Shown: piece by piece, positions 51,251-60,525 of the stretch
How the letters are laid out: every line of letters begins with the position of its first letter
Position numbering within the stretch: position 1 is the first letter of the stretch
Assembly: GCA_019419995.1 (NCBI GenBank)
Contig: JAHZHZ010000002.1
Location: forward strand, 128,242-192,241
Origin: Clostridiales bacterium
GTDB lineage: Bacteria; Bacillota; Clostridia; Christensenellales; Aristaeellaceae
Length of the DNA stretch: 64,000 nt
Direction: 5' to 3'
Translations under genes and position numbers: made by a program
The notes under the pieces: model-generated
Seen by the model: the letters and a program-made list of their open reading frames with translations, nothing else
The model's database searches: none
Told to the model about the DNA's origin: nothing

Positions 51251-52063
51251 ATGAAAAAGAAAATAATTATTTGCGCGGCGATAGTCCTTTTATTGGCTTT
51301 GCTGCCCTTTGCCTTTTCTCAGAAACTGATAGTGCGCACCTACCGAATTGAAAGCCCCAAGTTGAAATCTTCCACCACATTGGCGGTGGTGAGCGATTTG
51401 CATAACTCCCGATATGGCGAAAACGAAGCGGAGCTGATAGATGCCGTACTAGCTGCCGCGCCCGACGCTTTACTCATGGTGGGAGATATGGCCGATGGCC
51501 CGGACGAACTGCGGGGAGCATTGGCGCTGGTTCGTGGCGTGGCAGATCGGATGCCTGTGTACTATGTCAGCGGAAATCATGAGCACGACGATGGAGATGA
51601 GGGCATGGAAAAGATCAAAACCCTACTGGCGGAGGCAGGCGCTCGGATATTGGAGGGAGAGAGCACAATGTTGGGTGAGGTGCGCATCTGCGGAGTAGAT
51701 GATCCCATTTTCCTCTACCGTCAGCAATGGCTGGATCAGCTGGAAAATTGTCGAGCGGAAGACGATACTTTTACCGTGCTAATGAGCCATCGTCCTGAGC
51801 GCGTGGAGCGATACACCCCAGGCTTTGACCTGGTGTTGGCGGGGCATGCCCATGGGGGCCAGCTTCGTCTGCCTCCTTTGATCAATGGCCTTTGGGCTCC
51901 CAATCAGGGTTGGTTCCCCCACTATGCGGGGGGCGAATATGAGATTGGCGAGGGCCGGATGATTGTCAGCCGGGGCCTCGCCAAGGGGTGGCTGCCCCGG
52001 CTGTTCAACCGGCCGGAGCTGGTAATTGTGCAGCTGCAGGGAGCTCAGGATTCGATGAGTTGA
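51251..52063 (+). CDS. Membrane-anchored metallophosphoesterase (YkuE/YaeI-like)
   Basis: 270 residues. An N-terminal hydrophobic anchor or signal (about 4-23) precedes the calcineurin-like domain, with metal ligands in 'VVSDLHNSRYG', 'MVGDMADG', 'VSGNHEHD' and 'LAGHAHGGQLRLP'. Relatives hydrolyse phosphoesters of membrane lipids or cell-wall precursors; the substrate here is unknown. GAAAGGAG precedes the ATG. Its 3' end overlaps the convergent MATE gene by 19 bp. Confidence 0.9.
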   Translation: MKKKIIICAAIVLLLALLPFAFSQKLIVRTYRIESPKLKSSTTLAVVSDLHNSRYGENEAELIDAVLAAAPDALLMVGDMADGPDELRGALALVRGVADRMPVYYVSGNHEHDDGDEGMEKIKTLLAEAGARILEGESTMLGEVRICGVDDPIFLYRQQWLDQLENCRAEDDTFTVLMSHRPERVERYTPGFDLVLAGHAHGGQLRLPPLINGLWAPNQGWFPHYAGGEYEIGEGRMIVSRGLAKGWLPRLFNRPELVIVQLQGAQDSMS

Positions 52064-53376
52064 AAGCGGGTCCAGCGATCGCCCCGGAAGCGGTGGAGAA
52101 AGAGCAGACCCCGCACGGTCCAATCTGTAAACATGCCGATCCAGACCGCCAAAGGACCGAAGTGGAAGACTCGGATGAGGACGATAGCTACGATTACCCT
52201 CAATATCCACATGGTCAGAGTGGAAAGGATCATGGAGTAACGCACGTCGCCCGCAGCCCGCAGGCCGTAGGCGGGGATGAAGGCCAGGGACCAGAATAGA
52301 GGTTTATAAATACAGATCACATAAGTCAACTGTACGGTCAGTGCAGCAGCATCAGGTTCCATACCGGCAATGCGGGTGATGGGAAGTACCAATAGGGCTG
52401 TCAGGCCACAGGCAATGATGGTGGTGATCTCACCATAGAGAGTGAGTTGGCGGATGTGCTTTCGGGCTTCATCTACTCTGCCTGCACCCATGCACTGGCC
52501 CACGATTGTCATCAGGCCCAGACCAATGCCAATTTGAGCGTTGCTGTTCATGGCTTCGAGTATAGCTGTCATGGCCTGAGCGGCGATGGCAGTGGTGCCC
52601 AGTGTAGAAACTGTGGATTGAATGGCCAGCTTGCCGAACTGAAACATGCCGTTTTCAATGCCTGTGGGAATGCCGATGGCCATGATGCGCAGTATACGCT
52701 TGAAATCGGGGCGAAAGTGCAGATAGCCTTTTACGACGATGGCCTGGCGGGGCAAGCTCAAATAGAAGAGAATACACGCGGCGCACAGTACCCGAGAAAT
52801 GAGCGTTGCCAGCGCCGCACCGGCAACTCCCATGTTCATGGAAAAGATGAATACTGCATTGAGAATAATGTTGACCAGATTGGAAACGGTGGATACTGCC
52901 ATGGGCAGACGTGAATTCCCATCCACTCGGAAAAGTGCCGCACCTGCGTTATACAGGGCGATAAAGGGATAGGACAGGGCGGTGATAAACAGATAGATTT
53001 CCGCGTTGTTCATTACATCGGGTTCTACGGAACCAAAGATTAATTTGAGTACAGGACCGCGAAAAAATACCAGCGCCAGCATGACCAGCGTGGAAATGGC
53101 CGTGACGGTGAAGATCAATTGCCGGCCTGTTTCCTGAGCCTGTTGCTGCTGACCTCGGCCCAGATGCTGGGCGCAGAGGATAGCACCTCCGGTGGCCATG
53201 GCCGAAAAGATGTAGATGAGCAATACATTGATAGAGTCCACCAGGGAAACGGCGGAGATGGCGGCAGAGCCGGCGTTGGAAACCATCATGGTGTCGGCAG
53301 TACCCATCAGAGAGGTGAGTACTTGTTCGATCATCAGGGGGATCAGCAGGCTCCAGATTTGTTTTCGATTAAACAT
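52045..53376 (-). CDS. MATE-family efflux transporter
   Basis: 443 residues with about 12 membrane segments in two homologous halves. 'LIPLMIEQVLTSLMGTADTMMVSNAG' at the N-terminus and 'IAIGIPTGIENGMFQFG' at the start of the second half are MATE hallmarks. It would export drugs or cationic metabolites using Na+ or H+. Convergent with the metallophosphoesterase gene; a CGGAG site lies 11 nt before the ATG. Confidence 0.92.
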   Translation of the reverse strand: MFNRKQIWSLLIPLMIEQVLTSLMGTADTMMVSNAGSAAISAVSLVDSINVLLIYIFSAMATGGAILCAQHLGRGQQQQAQETGRQLIFTVTAISTLVMLALVFFRGPVLKLIFGSVEPDVMNNAEIYLFITALSYPFIALYNAGAALFRVDGNSRLPMAVSTVSNLVNIILNAVFIFSMNMGVAGAALATLISRVLCAACILFYLSLPRQAIVVKGYLHFRPDFKRILRIMAIGIPTGIENGMFQFGKLAIQSTVSTLGTTAIAAQAMTAILEAMNSNAQIGIGLGLMTIVGQCMGAGRVDEARKHIRQLTLYGEITTIIACGLTALLVLPITRIAGMEPDAAALTVQLTYVICIYKPLFWSLAFIPAYGLRAAGDVRYSMILSTLTMWILRVIVAIVLIRVFHFGPLAVWIGMFTDWTVRGLLFLHRFRGDRWTRFQLIES

Positions 53377-53453
53377 TGGTATTTACGCTCCGTGGTTTTC
53401 GATAAAGGCGGATGCGGGGATAAGCTATAATCCGCGTAATTTGACGGAAAGAG

Positions 53454-53481
53454 GTCCCGGAACCTTATAGGCTTCCGGGAC
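53454..53481 (-). terminator. Possible terminator of gltX
   Basis: A 9-bp stem (GTCCCGGAA with TTCCGGGAC) and a 10-nt loop, followed on the - strand by CTCTTT. It sits 24 bp past the gltX stop; the T-run is short. Confidence 0.5.
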
Positions 53482-53504
53482 AAACAATACCTTTTGATGG
53501 GCGA

Positions 53505-54971
53505 TTACAGTTGCCCGATTGCAGCATCCAAGCGACGCAAAGTTTCCTGCCTGCCCAACAGATAGGCGATTTCAAAGGCTCCTCCGGGAGTGGACATCTG
53601 ACCGGAGATGGCGATGCGCAACGGCCATAGTATCTGTCCGTTTTTCATGCCCGTCTGGGGAATGGCCGCCATCATGACGTCGTGCAGGGACTGTTCCGTC
53701 CAGTCTTCCATGCCCTCCAGCACATCTTTGGCAAAATTCAGGGCTGCCTTGGCGCTCTCCAAGGTGCTCTTTTGTTTTTTGTTTACATACAGAGCGTTGT
53801 CCAATACAGGCATTTGCGCCAGGAAGTGAACCATTTCTGGAAGCTGATTGAAAACTTCCGTGCGGCCCTGAAGCAGCTGGCCCAGGCGTATGAAATCAAA
53901 TTTTTCGGGATCCAATACCTTCTCGAGCCATGGGGTGGCCAATTCAAGGTATTTTTCCGGTGTCAGTTTGCGGATATATTCTGCATTAAACCAGTTGAGC
54001 TTTGCTTGGTCAAATACAGAGGGACTCTTGGACAAGCCCTCCAGATCAAAGCATTCCTCCAGTTCCTTCAGGGTAAAGAATTCCCTTTCGCTGCGAGGAC
54101 TCCAACCCAGCAGAACCAGGTAATTGATAATGGCATCACAGAGATAACCCTGAGCCAGCAGGTCCTCAAATGACGGATCCCCCTTGCGCTTGGACATTTT
54201 CCGCTTGATTTTTTCGCCGTTTTCACCCTCTACTTCCACCATGACCGGGGTTAGATGTACATAAGTGGGCGGCGTCCAACCGAAGGCCTCATAGAGGAGG
54301 TTATACTTGGGCGCAGAGGAGAGGTATTCGTTGCCGCGCATTACGTGGGTAATGCCCATCAGATGATCGTCTACCACATTTGCAAAGTTGTAAGTGGGTA
54401 GTCCGTCGGCCTTGATCAGCACGTTGTCATCCAATGTGTCGCAATCTACCTCTACGTGTCCGTAAATCACATCGTCAAAGCTCGCTTTACCGGTGGATGG
54501 AATATTCTGACGAATGACGTAGGGCTCGCCTGCATCCAGCTTTCTCTGAATTTCTTCCGGACTCAGGTGCAGACAGTGCTTGTCATATTTGAAGGTTTCA
54601 CCCTTTGCTTCCGCCCGGGCGCGCTCCTCTTCCAGCCTTTCCCGGGTGCAGAAACAGTAGTAGGCGTGACCGGATTCTACCAGTTGCTTTGCGTAGGGCA
54701 GGTAGCTATCCTTGCGCTGAGACTGGATGTAGGGCCCGCAGGGACCGCCCACATCCGGTCCTTCGTCGTGAGTAAGTCCGGCGGTGCGCAGGGAATTGTA
54801 AATGACATCCACCGCGCCTTCCACTTCGCGCTCCTGATCAGTGTCCTCAATGCGCAGGATAAATTTTCCTCCGCAGCGGCGGGCATAGAGATAGGTGTAC
54901 AGCGCGGTGCGCAAATTGCCCAGATGCATATAGCCCGTGGGGCTGGGGGCAAAACGGGTGCGAACCTCCAT
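53505..54971 (-). CDS. gltX: Glutamyl-tRNA synthetase
   Basis: 488 residues. Class I signatures are 'FAPSPTGYMHLGNLRTAL' (HIGH-equivalent HLGN, about 16-19) and 'KRKMSKRKGD' (KMSKR). It charges tRNA-Glu and, in lineages without GlnRS, tRNA-Gln as well. AAAGGAG precedes the ATG. It lies 78 bp downstream of galM on the same strand. Confidence 0.96.
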   Translation of the reverse strand: MEVRTRFAPSPTGYMHLGNLRTALYTYLYARRCGGKFILRIEDTDQEREVEGAVDVIYNSLRTAGLTHDEGPDVGGPCGPYIQSQRKDSYLPYAKQLVESGHAYYCFCTRERLEEERARAEAKGETFKYDKHCLHLSPEEIQRKLDAGEPYVIRQNIPSTGKASFDDVIYGHVEVDCDTLDDNVLIKADGLPTYNFANVVDDHLMGITHVMRGNEYLSSAPKYNLLYEAFGWTPPTYVHLTPVMVEVEGENGEKIKRKMSKRKGDPSFEDLLAQGYLCDAIINYLVLLGWSPRSEREFFTLKELEECFDLEGLSKSPSVFDQAKLNWFNAEYIRKLTPEKYLELATPWLEKVLDPEKFDFIRLGQLLQGRTEVFNQLPEMVHFLAQMPVLDNALYVNKKQKSTLESAKAALNFAKDVLEGMEDWTEQSLHDVMMAAIPQTGMKNGQILWPLRIAISGQMSTPGGAFEIAYLLGRQETLRRLDAAIGQL

Positions 54972-55049
54972 GTTGACAAAACTCCTTTTCTTGCGCCTGG
55001 CTGGAGCCGGGCGTTGCTGATTTCAAATGTGCTGGAAAGGGAGAGGCGC

Positions 55050-56129
55050 TCAGTCCTCATCCTCTACAGTATCAAAGGCAAATACGGTGGTAAAGTCGTA
55101 CTTTTCACCGGCATAGAGCACACTGTCCGGGAAATTAGGGTGGTTGATGGAATCCGGTGCATACTGAGTTTCCAGACAGAAGCCTTCAAAATGTTCGTAC
55201 TTGCGTCCGCAGGAGCCGGGGTTGATGCTCTCCAGACAACAACCTGCGTAGAATTGCATGGCAGGCATATCGGTGAACACATCCATGATCCGTCCGCTGA
55301 CGGGTGCGGTGACGCTTGCAGCGAAGCGCAGACCTGCTTCCGGATCGTTGATGTTGAAATTGTGATCCACTCCATGGCCGGCCTTCAGTTGATCATTGCT
55401 CTCAGTCTGGGCAATTACGTCGCCCAGACGCACACCCTGGCGGAAGTCAAAGGGACTGCCTGTCACATCCCGCTGTTCTCCCGTGGGAATCAGTTCGCTG
55501 TCTCCCACGGTGAAGGTATCAGCGTTGATTTCAAAAATGTGATCTAGCACCTTGCCGCTGCCTTCGCCCTCCAGGTTGAAATAGGCGTGGTTAGTGAGAT
55601 TACAGAGTGTGTCCTTGTCGCTGACGGCTTCATAGCGGATAACCAGTTCGTTTTCATCCGTCCAGGTGTAAGTCACCATCACTTTCAGCTGCCCTGGATA
55701 GCCCTCTTCTCCATCAGGACTGGTGTACTTAAGAATCAGAGAATCTTCACAGATGCCCTCCAAGGGCGTAGCCTGCCACAGCTTCAGGTTGAAGCCCTCG
55801 GTACCCCCATGCAGATGGTTTTTGCCGTTTTCATTGCATGCCAGATACAGTTTCTGCCCGCTCACTTCGCATTCGCCCCGGGCGATGCGGTTGCCTACCC
55901 GGCCGATCAGCGCGCCCAGATAGCCGCAGCAGGGCTCATAGCCGGAAACTTCGTCGTAGCCCAACAGCACATTGCCCAGCTCTCCATTTTTATCGGGGAC
56001 ATTAATGGCGCGCAGAATGCCACCGTAGTTGGTGATTTCCACAGAAGCGCCTGCTACGTTCTTTAATATGTATAGATCCGCCTCACGGCCGTCTGCCAGG
56101 CGGCCGAAACTGGTTTTAGTAATGCTCAT
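55050..56129 (-). CDS. galM: Aldose 1-epimerase
   Basis: 359 residues. 'NYGGILRAINVPDKNG' near the N-terminus, 'IGRVGNRIARGEC', 'NHLHGGTEGF' (active-site His) and 'LTNHAYFNLEG' (second His) are GalM motifs, and a Glu near the C-terminus ('FCLETQYAPDSINHP') completes the site. It interconverts sugar anomers before their phosphorylation. AAGGGAG precedes the ATG; own promoter. Confidence 0.95.
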   Translation of the reverse strand: MSITKTSFGRLADGREADLYILKNVAGASVEITNYGGILRAINVPDKNGELGNVLLGYDEVSGYEPCCGYLGALIGRVGNRIARGECEVSGQKLYLACNENGKNHLHGGTEGFNLKLWQATPLEGICEDSLILKYTSPDGEEGYPGQLKVMVTYTWTDENELVIRYEAVSDKDTLCNLTNHAYFNLEGEGSGKVLDHIFEINADTFTVGDSELIPTGEQRDVTGSPFDFRQGVRLGDVIAQTESNDQLKAGHGVDHNFNINDPEAGLRFAASVTAPVSGRIMDVFTDMPAMQFYAGCCLESINPGSCGRKYEHFEGFCLETQYAPDSINHPNFPDSVLYAGEKYDFTTVFAFDTVEDED

Positions 56130-56169
56130 GCGCGATACTCCCTTCCATAAATGATTAAACCCCGTCTAC

Positions 56170-56198
56170 ATGATACAACCATTTTGCCCTAATTTCAA
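56170..56198 (-). promoter_or_regulatory. Promoter of galM
   Basis: On the - strand TTGAAA (56198-56193) and TATCAT (56175-56170) are 17 bp apart, about 40 bp before the start codon. Confidence 0.7.
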
Positions 56199-56221
56199 GC
56201 CCCGGCAGGGATTTGCGGCGC

Positions 56222-56251
56222 TTGACTTTTGGTTTGGCTCAAACGTATAAT
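56222..56251 (+). promoter_or_regulatory. Promoter of the TSCPD gene
   Basis: TTGACT and TATAAT are separated by 18 bp, divergent from the galM promoter. Confidence 0.75.
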
Positions 56252-56282
56252 AGGGAGGTAAACGCACAGGAGGGATAAAAAA

Positions 56283-56537
56283 ATGTTCAGATACAAGACC
56301 CAGGGTACCTGTTCCCAACAGATTCTCATTTCCACCGATGGCGATCGGATCGCCCACGTGGAGTTTATTGGCGGTTGCCATGGCAATACCCAGGGGCTCT
56401 CCCGGCTGGTAGAGGGCATGAAGATCGACGAAGTTATCGAAAAATGCAAGGGTATTCAATGTCGTGCAGGTACTTCTTGCCCCGATCAGCTGGCTCAGGC
56501 GCTGGAACAGATTCGCGCAGAAGGAAAGGAAGCCTGA
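56283..56537 (+). CDS. TSCPD domain-containing protein (TIGR03905-like)
   Basis: 84 residues. The family pattern is clear: 'GTCSQQILIS' at the start, 'GGCHGNTQGLSRLVEG' in the middle and 'TSCPDQLAQAL' at the end. Four conserved cysteines suggest a metal site. The domain also occurs at the C-terminus of some B12-dependent ribonucleotide reductases. Stand-alone members have no established function. AGGAGGG precedes the ATG. Confidence 0.88.
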   Translation: MFRYKTQGTCSQQILISTDGDRIAHVEFIGGCHGNTQGLSRLVEGMKIDEVIEKCKGIQCRAGTSCPDQLAQALEQIRAEGKEA

Positions 56538-56541
56538 TCCC

Positions 56542-57156
56542 ATGAAGGAAAGAAGTACGACTGGTGCCAATGCCGCTTACACGCCCAATATGGACGTGCC
56601 CAGTGGGAAGCGGGGCAGCCGTCGCGCCGTTTTTGGATTGATTCTAACCCTGCTGTTGCCGCCTGTGGGATTGGCTTTCCTGTGGCGACAGGGAGTATTC
56701 CGCACCCGGGGGAGAATGCTGGTGTCTGCACTGGCTACGGTGGAAATGGCGCTCATTTGTATATGGATGCTGCCTTCTCAGCAGCTCAGCCAGGCTGTGC
56801 CCGTTCCAGTGGCTCCACCTTCGGTTACTGTTGCACCCGACGATGGCGTAGTATCTGCCCTCTCCAATTTGGATGAACTGTTGGCACAACGTCAGGCTGA
56901 GCGGGATGCTGCCGCGGGAATTACGCCTACGCCTCAGGCTACTGACAGTGCTGCTTTTATGGCCGAACAGGAGGCTATCTACAATACTATCGTGTATTCC
57001 GTCATTGGCAGCGGTGCCAAGTACTATCATACCGGTCCGGTGTGTAATACTCAGAGCAATCGCAGGCAGCTGACTGTGCGCGAGGCGCTGGAAGAGGGTT
57101 TGGCGGTCTGCCCCGAATGCAACCCGCCTGTCCCGTCGGTACAGATCTTCAATTGA
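56542..57156 (+). CDS. Membrane protein with C-terminal Ada-like Cys module
   Basis: 204 residues. The cytoplasmic N-terminus is followed by two membrane segments (about 31-47 and 59-76), an external Pro/Val-rich linker and a helical section. The C-terminal module is 'YYHTGPVC', then 'LTVREALEEGLAVCPECNPPV'. The same spacing of YH, C, LT..EA, CxxC and NPPV occurs at the end of the protein encoded at 21141. A zinc-binding extracytoplasmic knuckle is likely. It starts 4 bp after the TSCPD gene and before another zinc-module protein. Function unknown. Confidence 0.75.
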   Translation: MKERSTTGANAAYTPNMDVPSGKRGSRRAVFGLILTLLLPPVGLAFLWRQGVFRTRGRMLVSALATVEMALICIWMLPSQQLSQAVPVPVAPPSVTVAPDDGVVSALSNLDELLAQRQAERDAAAGITPTPQATDSAAFMAEQEAIYNTIVYSVIGSGAKYYHTGPVCNTQSNRRQLTVREALEEGLAVCPECNPPVPSVQIFN

Positions 57157-57202
57157 ATTTGACAGCAATTGTCTAACTAAAGTCACAATATTATTCTTGA
57201 CG

Positions 57203-57232
57203 TACACATGGAACCATTTTATCATGTATAAT
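57203..57232 (+). promoter_or_regulatory. Promoter of the zinc-ribbon/PG-binding protein gene
   Basis: TACACA and TATAAT are separated by 18 bp. An inverted repeat (GAACCATT at 57211-57218, AATGGTTC at 57235-57242) brackets the -10 box, as an operator would. Confidence 0.55.
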
Positions 57233-57307
57233 AGAATGGTTCTATGTGTTTTTATGCCTATTTAGATGGCTGGCGGAAAGGCATGGAACAAATGAGGAGG
57301 ACAGGCT

Positions 57308-58906
57308 ATGTTTTGTTCGAAGTGCGGGAAGACCATCCATGCGGGCGATTCCGTTTGCCCGAACTGTCAGGCGCCCATCGGCGACAACCGTTTTGGCGGC
57401 ATCCCGTATACCTCTGCTCAGTTTACCATTGCTCCGGGTCAGACTTCGTTTGAACCGCTGAATAATTACACGCGCACGACTTATACCAGTATGAAGGATG
57501 CGGACCAGGTTGATGGCGAGGTGGATAGCCGCACTACGTACCGCCCCGTATATGAAGGAGCGTCGGCGCCGGAGGATGTGCGGCGGGATATGAGGGCTGC
57601 GGTTGCTTCCGCTGAGGGTGGACAGACAGGCAGCCAGCAGACGGAGGCAGCTGAAAATGGGCCTCGAGCGTCGCAGGATGTTCCCATGTCTCAGGCAGCT
57701 CGGGAAACGTTGGAGGAATTGGACGAGGAGCTGCGCCCGGACGAGGAGATCGATTTGTCTCAGTTCCGCAGCCGGCCCATTCAGTCCAACGGACGGGCGG
57801 GTATCTCCCGGGATGTGAGTGAATATATCCGCAAGCTGGAGGATAACCAGGGACGCAGGGGAGCTTCCCGGCGCAGGGCGCAGGGTGAGGTATATGATGA
57901 CTACGCCCAGCCTCAGGAGGACTATGATGCTGGAGACTATGTGCAGGAAGATGCCTACGACGATATTAGCGATGAGGAATATGAAGCCTATAGCCGTCGT
58001 GCGCCCCGCTTTGGAATTGGCCAGATCGTCAAAATTGTGGTTGCATTGGCAGTGGTTGCAGGTCTCGCGGTGGGCATTCCTGCCTGGATTCGCTATGTGA
58101 GGGGGAATCAGAGCTCCTCTCCTATCGTGGGTGTAAGTGAGTCTTTGTATGAGCAGGGCATTGCGCTGATCAAGAGCCATGTGGAAAGTACTTATATCAA
58201 CGATCTGATTTCCAAATATACCACCGATGGAGTGTTGTCCCTTTCCACCAGCCTGGAGCAGAGCAGGAGCGCCATTAGCGCCCTGATGCCCGCTGAGCCC
58301 GCAGCTAACGATCAGACCTTCATGGATGCTCTGCTGGCTATTGAGGACAACATCGGCAATGCCGTGACTATGGATGCCTTGGCGGTGGCTAATCCCAGTG
58401 ATACCTCGGTGCAGGATTCCGAAGCCCGGTGGCAGATTGTGAATAATTCTATTGCACAGTTGGAGGCTGCTACTTCCGCGGAGGAGCTTACCGGCGTGAT
58501 CAATGGCCAGACCATCACGGTGCAAACCCAGACGCCCGCACCTACAGAGGCACCTGTTACCTACGCCACCCTGCAGAAGGGAGATGAAGGCGTTACCGTT
58601 CAGCAGTTGCAGGTGCGCCTGTACGTTCTAGGTTATCTCAACGACAACCGGGATGGCGTGTTTGGTAGCAAGACACAAACGGCGATCAAGCTCTTCCAGG
58701 AAACGGTGGGGCTTAATCCCACTGGCATAGCCGACAATGAGACTCAGACGCGCCTGTATGCAGACGATGCGCCCTATGCGCCTGGCGCTACCACGCCCAC
58801 GCCTGCACCTACCGCGGAGCCCACGCCTGCGCCTACGGAAGCGCTGATTCAGCCTGCTGAGGCGGATGGAACCGGCAGCTCTGACAATGGGACACAGGCC
58901 GCCTAA
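57308..58906 (+). CDS. Zinc-ribbon, single-pass membrane protein with external peptidoglycan-binding domain
   Basis: 532 residues. The N-terminal zinc ribbon (about 2-22, CSKCGK...CPNCQ) is followed by a long acidic, low-complexity cytoplasmic region (about 30-230) and one membrane segment (about 238-258). An external domain follows (about 265-390), then Pro/Thr spacers, a PG_binding_1 domain (about 416-487, ending 'GIADNETQTRLY') and a Pro/Thr/Ala tail. Topology is inferred: zinc ribbon inside, PG-binding domain outside. It could report wall state to the cytoplasm. No family name is recognised for the whole protein. GAGGA precedes the ATG. Monocistronic. Confidence 0.8.
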   Translation: MFCSKCGKTIHAGDSVCPNCQAPIGDNRFGGIPYTSAQFTIAPGQTSFEPLNNYTRTTYTSMKDADQVDGEVDSRTTYRPVYEGASAPEDVRRDMRAAVASAEGGQTGSQQTEAAENGPRASQDVPMSQAARETLEELDEELRPDEEIDLSQFRSRPIQSNGRAGISRDVSEYIRKLEDNQGRRGASRRRAQGEVYDDYAQPQEDYDAGDYVQEDAYDDISDEEYEAYSRRAPRFGIGQIVKIVVALAVVAGLAVGIPAWIRYVRGNQSSSPIVGVSESLYEQGIALIKSHVESTYINDLISKYTTDGVLSLSTSLEQSRSAISALMPAEPAANDQTFMDALLAIEDNIGNAVTMDALAVANPSDTSVQDSEARWQIVNNSIAQLEAATSAEELTGVINGQTITVQTQTPAPTEAPVTYATLQKGDEGVTVQQLQVRLYVLGYLNDNRDGVFGSKTQTAIKLFQETVGLNPTGIADNETQTRLYADDAPYAPGATTPTPAPTAEPTPAPTEALIQPAEADGTGSSDNGTQAA

Positions 58907-58923
58907 GGCAGGGCAAATATATG

Positions 58924-58957
58924 GAGCGATCTTCGTCATGAAGATCGCTCTGTTTCA
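58924..58957 (+). terminator. Terminator after the zinc-ribbon protein gene
   Basis: An 11-bp stem (GAGCGATCTTC with GAAGATCGCTC) with a 5-nt loop, followed by TGTTTCAC. Confidence 0.7.
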
Positions 58958-58991
58958 CTGATGTGAAGCCGCTTGAGAGGAGAGGATTTCC

Positions 58992-59903
58992 TTGCCCAGA
59001 CCCATCGTAGCGCTGATTTATGATTTTGATAAGACGCTTTCGCCCCGAGATATGCAGGAATACACCTTTTTGCCGGGCATCAATGTGGAACCGGGAGAAT
59101 TTTGGGGCGCATGCCGAGACTTTGCCCTGAAGCATCAGATGGACAGTGTGCTGACCTATCTCTATTTGATGAAGCATATGGCAGGGGATAGTATGCCCCT
59201 CACCAGGGAACAGCTGCGTCAATTGGGCCGAGGTGTGGAGTTTTTTCCCGGAGTGGAGGAGTGGTTCGGACGCATACGGCAGATTGGCAATTCGTTGGAT
59301 GTGGATGTAGAGCATTACATCATTTCTTCTGGACAGACGGAAATTATTGAGGGCTCACGTATAGGCCACGAATTTAAGGCCATATTTGCCAGTTGCTTTT
59401 GTTATGATGAGGCAGGGCATCCTGTATGGCCGTCCTCGGCAGTGAACTATACATCTAAGACGCAGTATTTGTTCCGCATCAACAAGGGTATACTGGATGT
59501 GACCAACGATAGGGATCTCAACGCCTTCACGCCCGAATATATGCGTCGGATTCCCTTTTCAAATATGATTTATATTGCCGATGGGTTGACGGACGTACCC
59601 TGCATGAAGATGACCAAACAGAAGGGCGGTTTTTCCATTGTGGTACACCCGCCTGGCCAGACAGAACTGGCAGATGATTTGCTGCTTCAGGGGCGTGCGG
59701 ATTTTTCAGCAGAAACCGATTATCGATCCGGAAGTGAAATTGAGCGTATAGTAACTATGCTCATGCGCCGCATCCGGGCTTCCAGCGAGGTTTCCATGGA
59801 ACATGCAATTCAGGTGCAGCGTGCCCGAGGTCGAAGGGGAGAATACGTGCCGCTGGATATTCCCATGCGGGGCGGCATCGATGGGGAAACTGAATTGGAA
59901 TAA
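58992..59903 (+). CDS. HAD-family hydrolase
   Basis: 303 residues. The HAD nucleophile motif is 'IYDFDKTLS' (about 9-17), motif II is 'IISSGQ', a Lys is available in 'NYTSKTQYLFRI', and motif IV is 'IYIADGLTDVPCMK'. A helical cap lies between motifs I and II. It is probably a phosphatase of the phosphoserine-phosphatase-like group; substrate unknown. It begins with TTG behind GAGGAGAGG. The basic C-terminal tail is unusual for the family. Confidence 0.82.
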   Translation: MPRPIVALIYDFDKTLSPRDMQEYTFLPGINVEPGEFWGACRDFALKHQMDSVLTYLYLMKHMAGDSMPLTREQLRQLGRGVEFFPGVEEWFGRIRQIGNSLDVDVEHYIISSGQTEIIEGSRIGHEFKAIFASCFCYDEAGHPVWPSSAVNYTSKTQYLFRINKGILDVTNDRDLNAFTPEYMRRIPFSNMIYIADGLTDVPCMKMTKQKGGFSIVVHPPGQTELADDLLLQGRADFSAETDYRSGSEIERIVTMLMRRIRASSEVSMEHAIQVQRARGRRGEYVPLDIPMRGGIDGETELE

Positions 59904-59958
59904 CAGAGAAATAGCTTATAAATTTGCCACGCTGCCAGAAGGGAGAATCCGGCGGCGG

Positions 59959-60417
59959 ATGGTGTCGGAGGTGGAAGAATTGATTCGGAAAATAAAAGCG
60001 GAAGACCGAAAAGAGTATCTTGCAATGGCGGAGGAATTTTATCATTCCAATGCCGTGCTGCATCCCGTGCCGAAGAAGCATTTTGAAGATGCTTTTGACG
60101 AAATGATGCGCTCTGAGGAGTACCTTATGGGATTTATTCTTGAGCAGGAGGGCGAGACGGCCGGTTATTGTCTTTTGTGCCGTACCTATACTCAGGAAGC
60201 GGGCGGCCCTGTGATCTGGGTGGATGAAATTTATGTGCGGCCACGGTTTCAGGGGCATGGACTGGGAAAGACGCTATTTGCTGCCTTGCGGGAAATTGCA
60301 CCCGCCGCACGTTACCGGCTTGAAATCGAACCGGATAATGCTCGGGCCGAAAAGCTCTACCGCAGTCTGGGATTTGAGGACTTGCCATACCGGCAGATGA
60401 TGTGGGAGCCGCGTTGA
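59959..60417 (+). CDS. GNAT-family N-acetyltransferase
   Basis: 152 residues from the chosen ATG. Beta-1 ('LIRKIKAEDRKEY'), 'VDEIYVRPRFQGHGLGKTLF' (acetyl-CoA pyrophosphate loop R/Q-x-x-G-x-G) and 'LEIEPDNARAEKLYRSLGFED' are the GNAT motifs in order. Substrate unknown. The start is uncertain: the frame is open to 59803, an ATG at 59881 would overlap the HAD gene by 23 bp, and the ATG at 59959 sits directly before beta-1 with a distant AAGGGAG. Confidence 0.82.
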   Translation: MVSEVEELIRKIKAEDRKEYLAMAEEFYHSNAVLHPVPKKHFEDAFDEMMRSEEYLMGFILEQEGETAGYCLLCRTYTQEAGGPVIWVDEIYVRPRFQGHGLGKTLFAALREIAPAARYRLEIEPDNARAEKLYRSLGFEDLPYRQMMWEPR

Positions 60418-60525
60418 AGGTAAAGTGGAGTTTGCATCTGGAATTTTTTTGAGGCTCTAACTGCATAAAACCGAATGAAAATGCCGACGATAGAGACAGA
60501 TTTTCCTGAAAGAGGAGGAATTGTC

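Noticed and set aside
54456..55547. 363-codon open frame antisense to gltX and galM
   Set aside because: It crosses two unrelated, well-supported genes and the gap between them.
57242..58525. 427-codon open frame antisense to the zinc-ribbon protein gene
   Set aside because: The + strand has a promoter, ribosome binding site, zinc ribbon, membrane span and PG-binding domain; the antisense frame is a compositional shadow.
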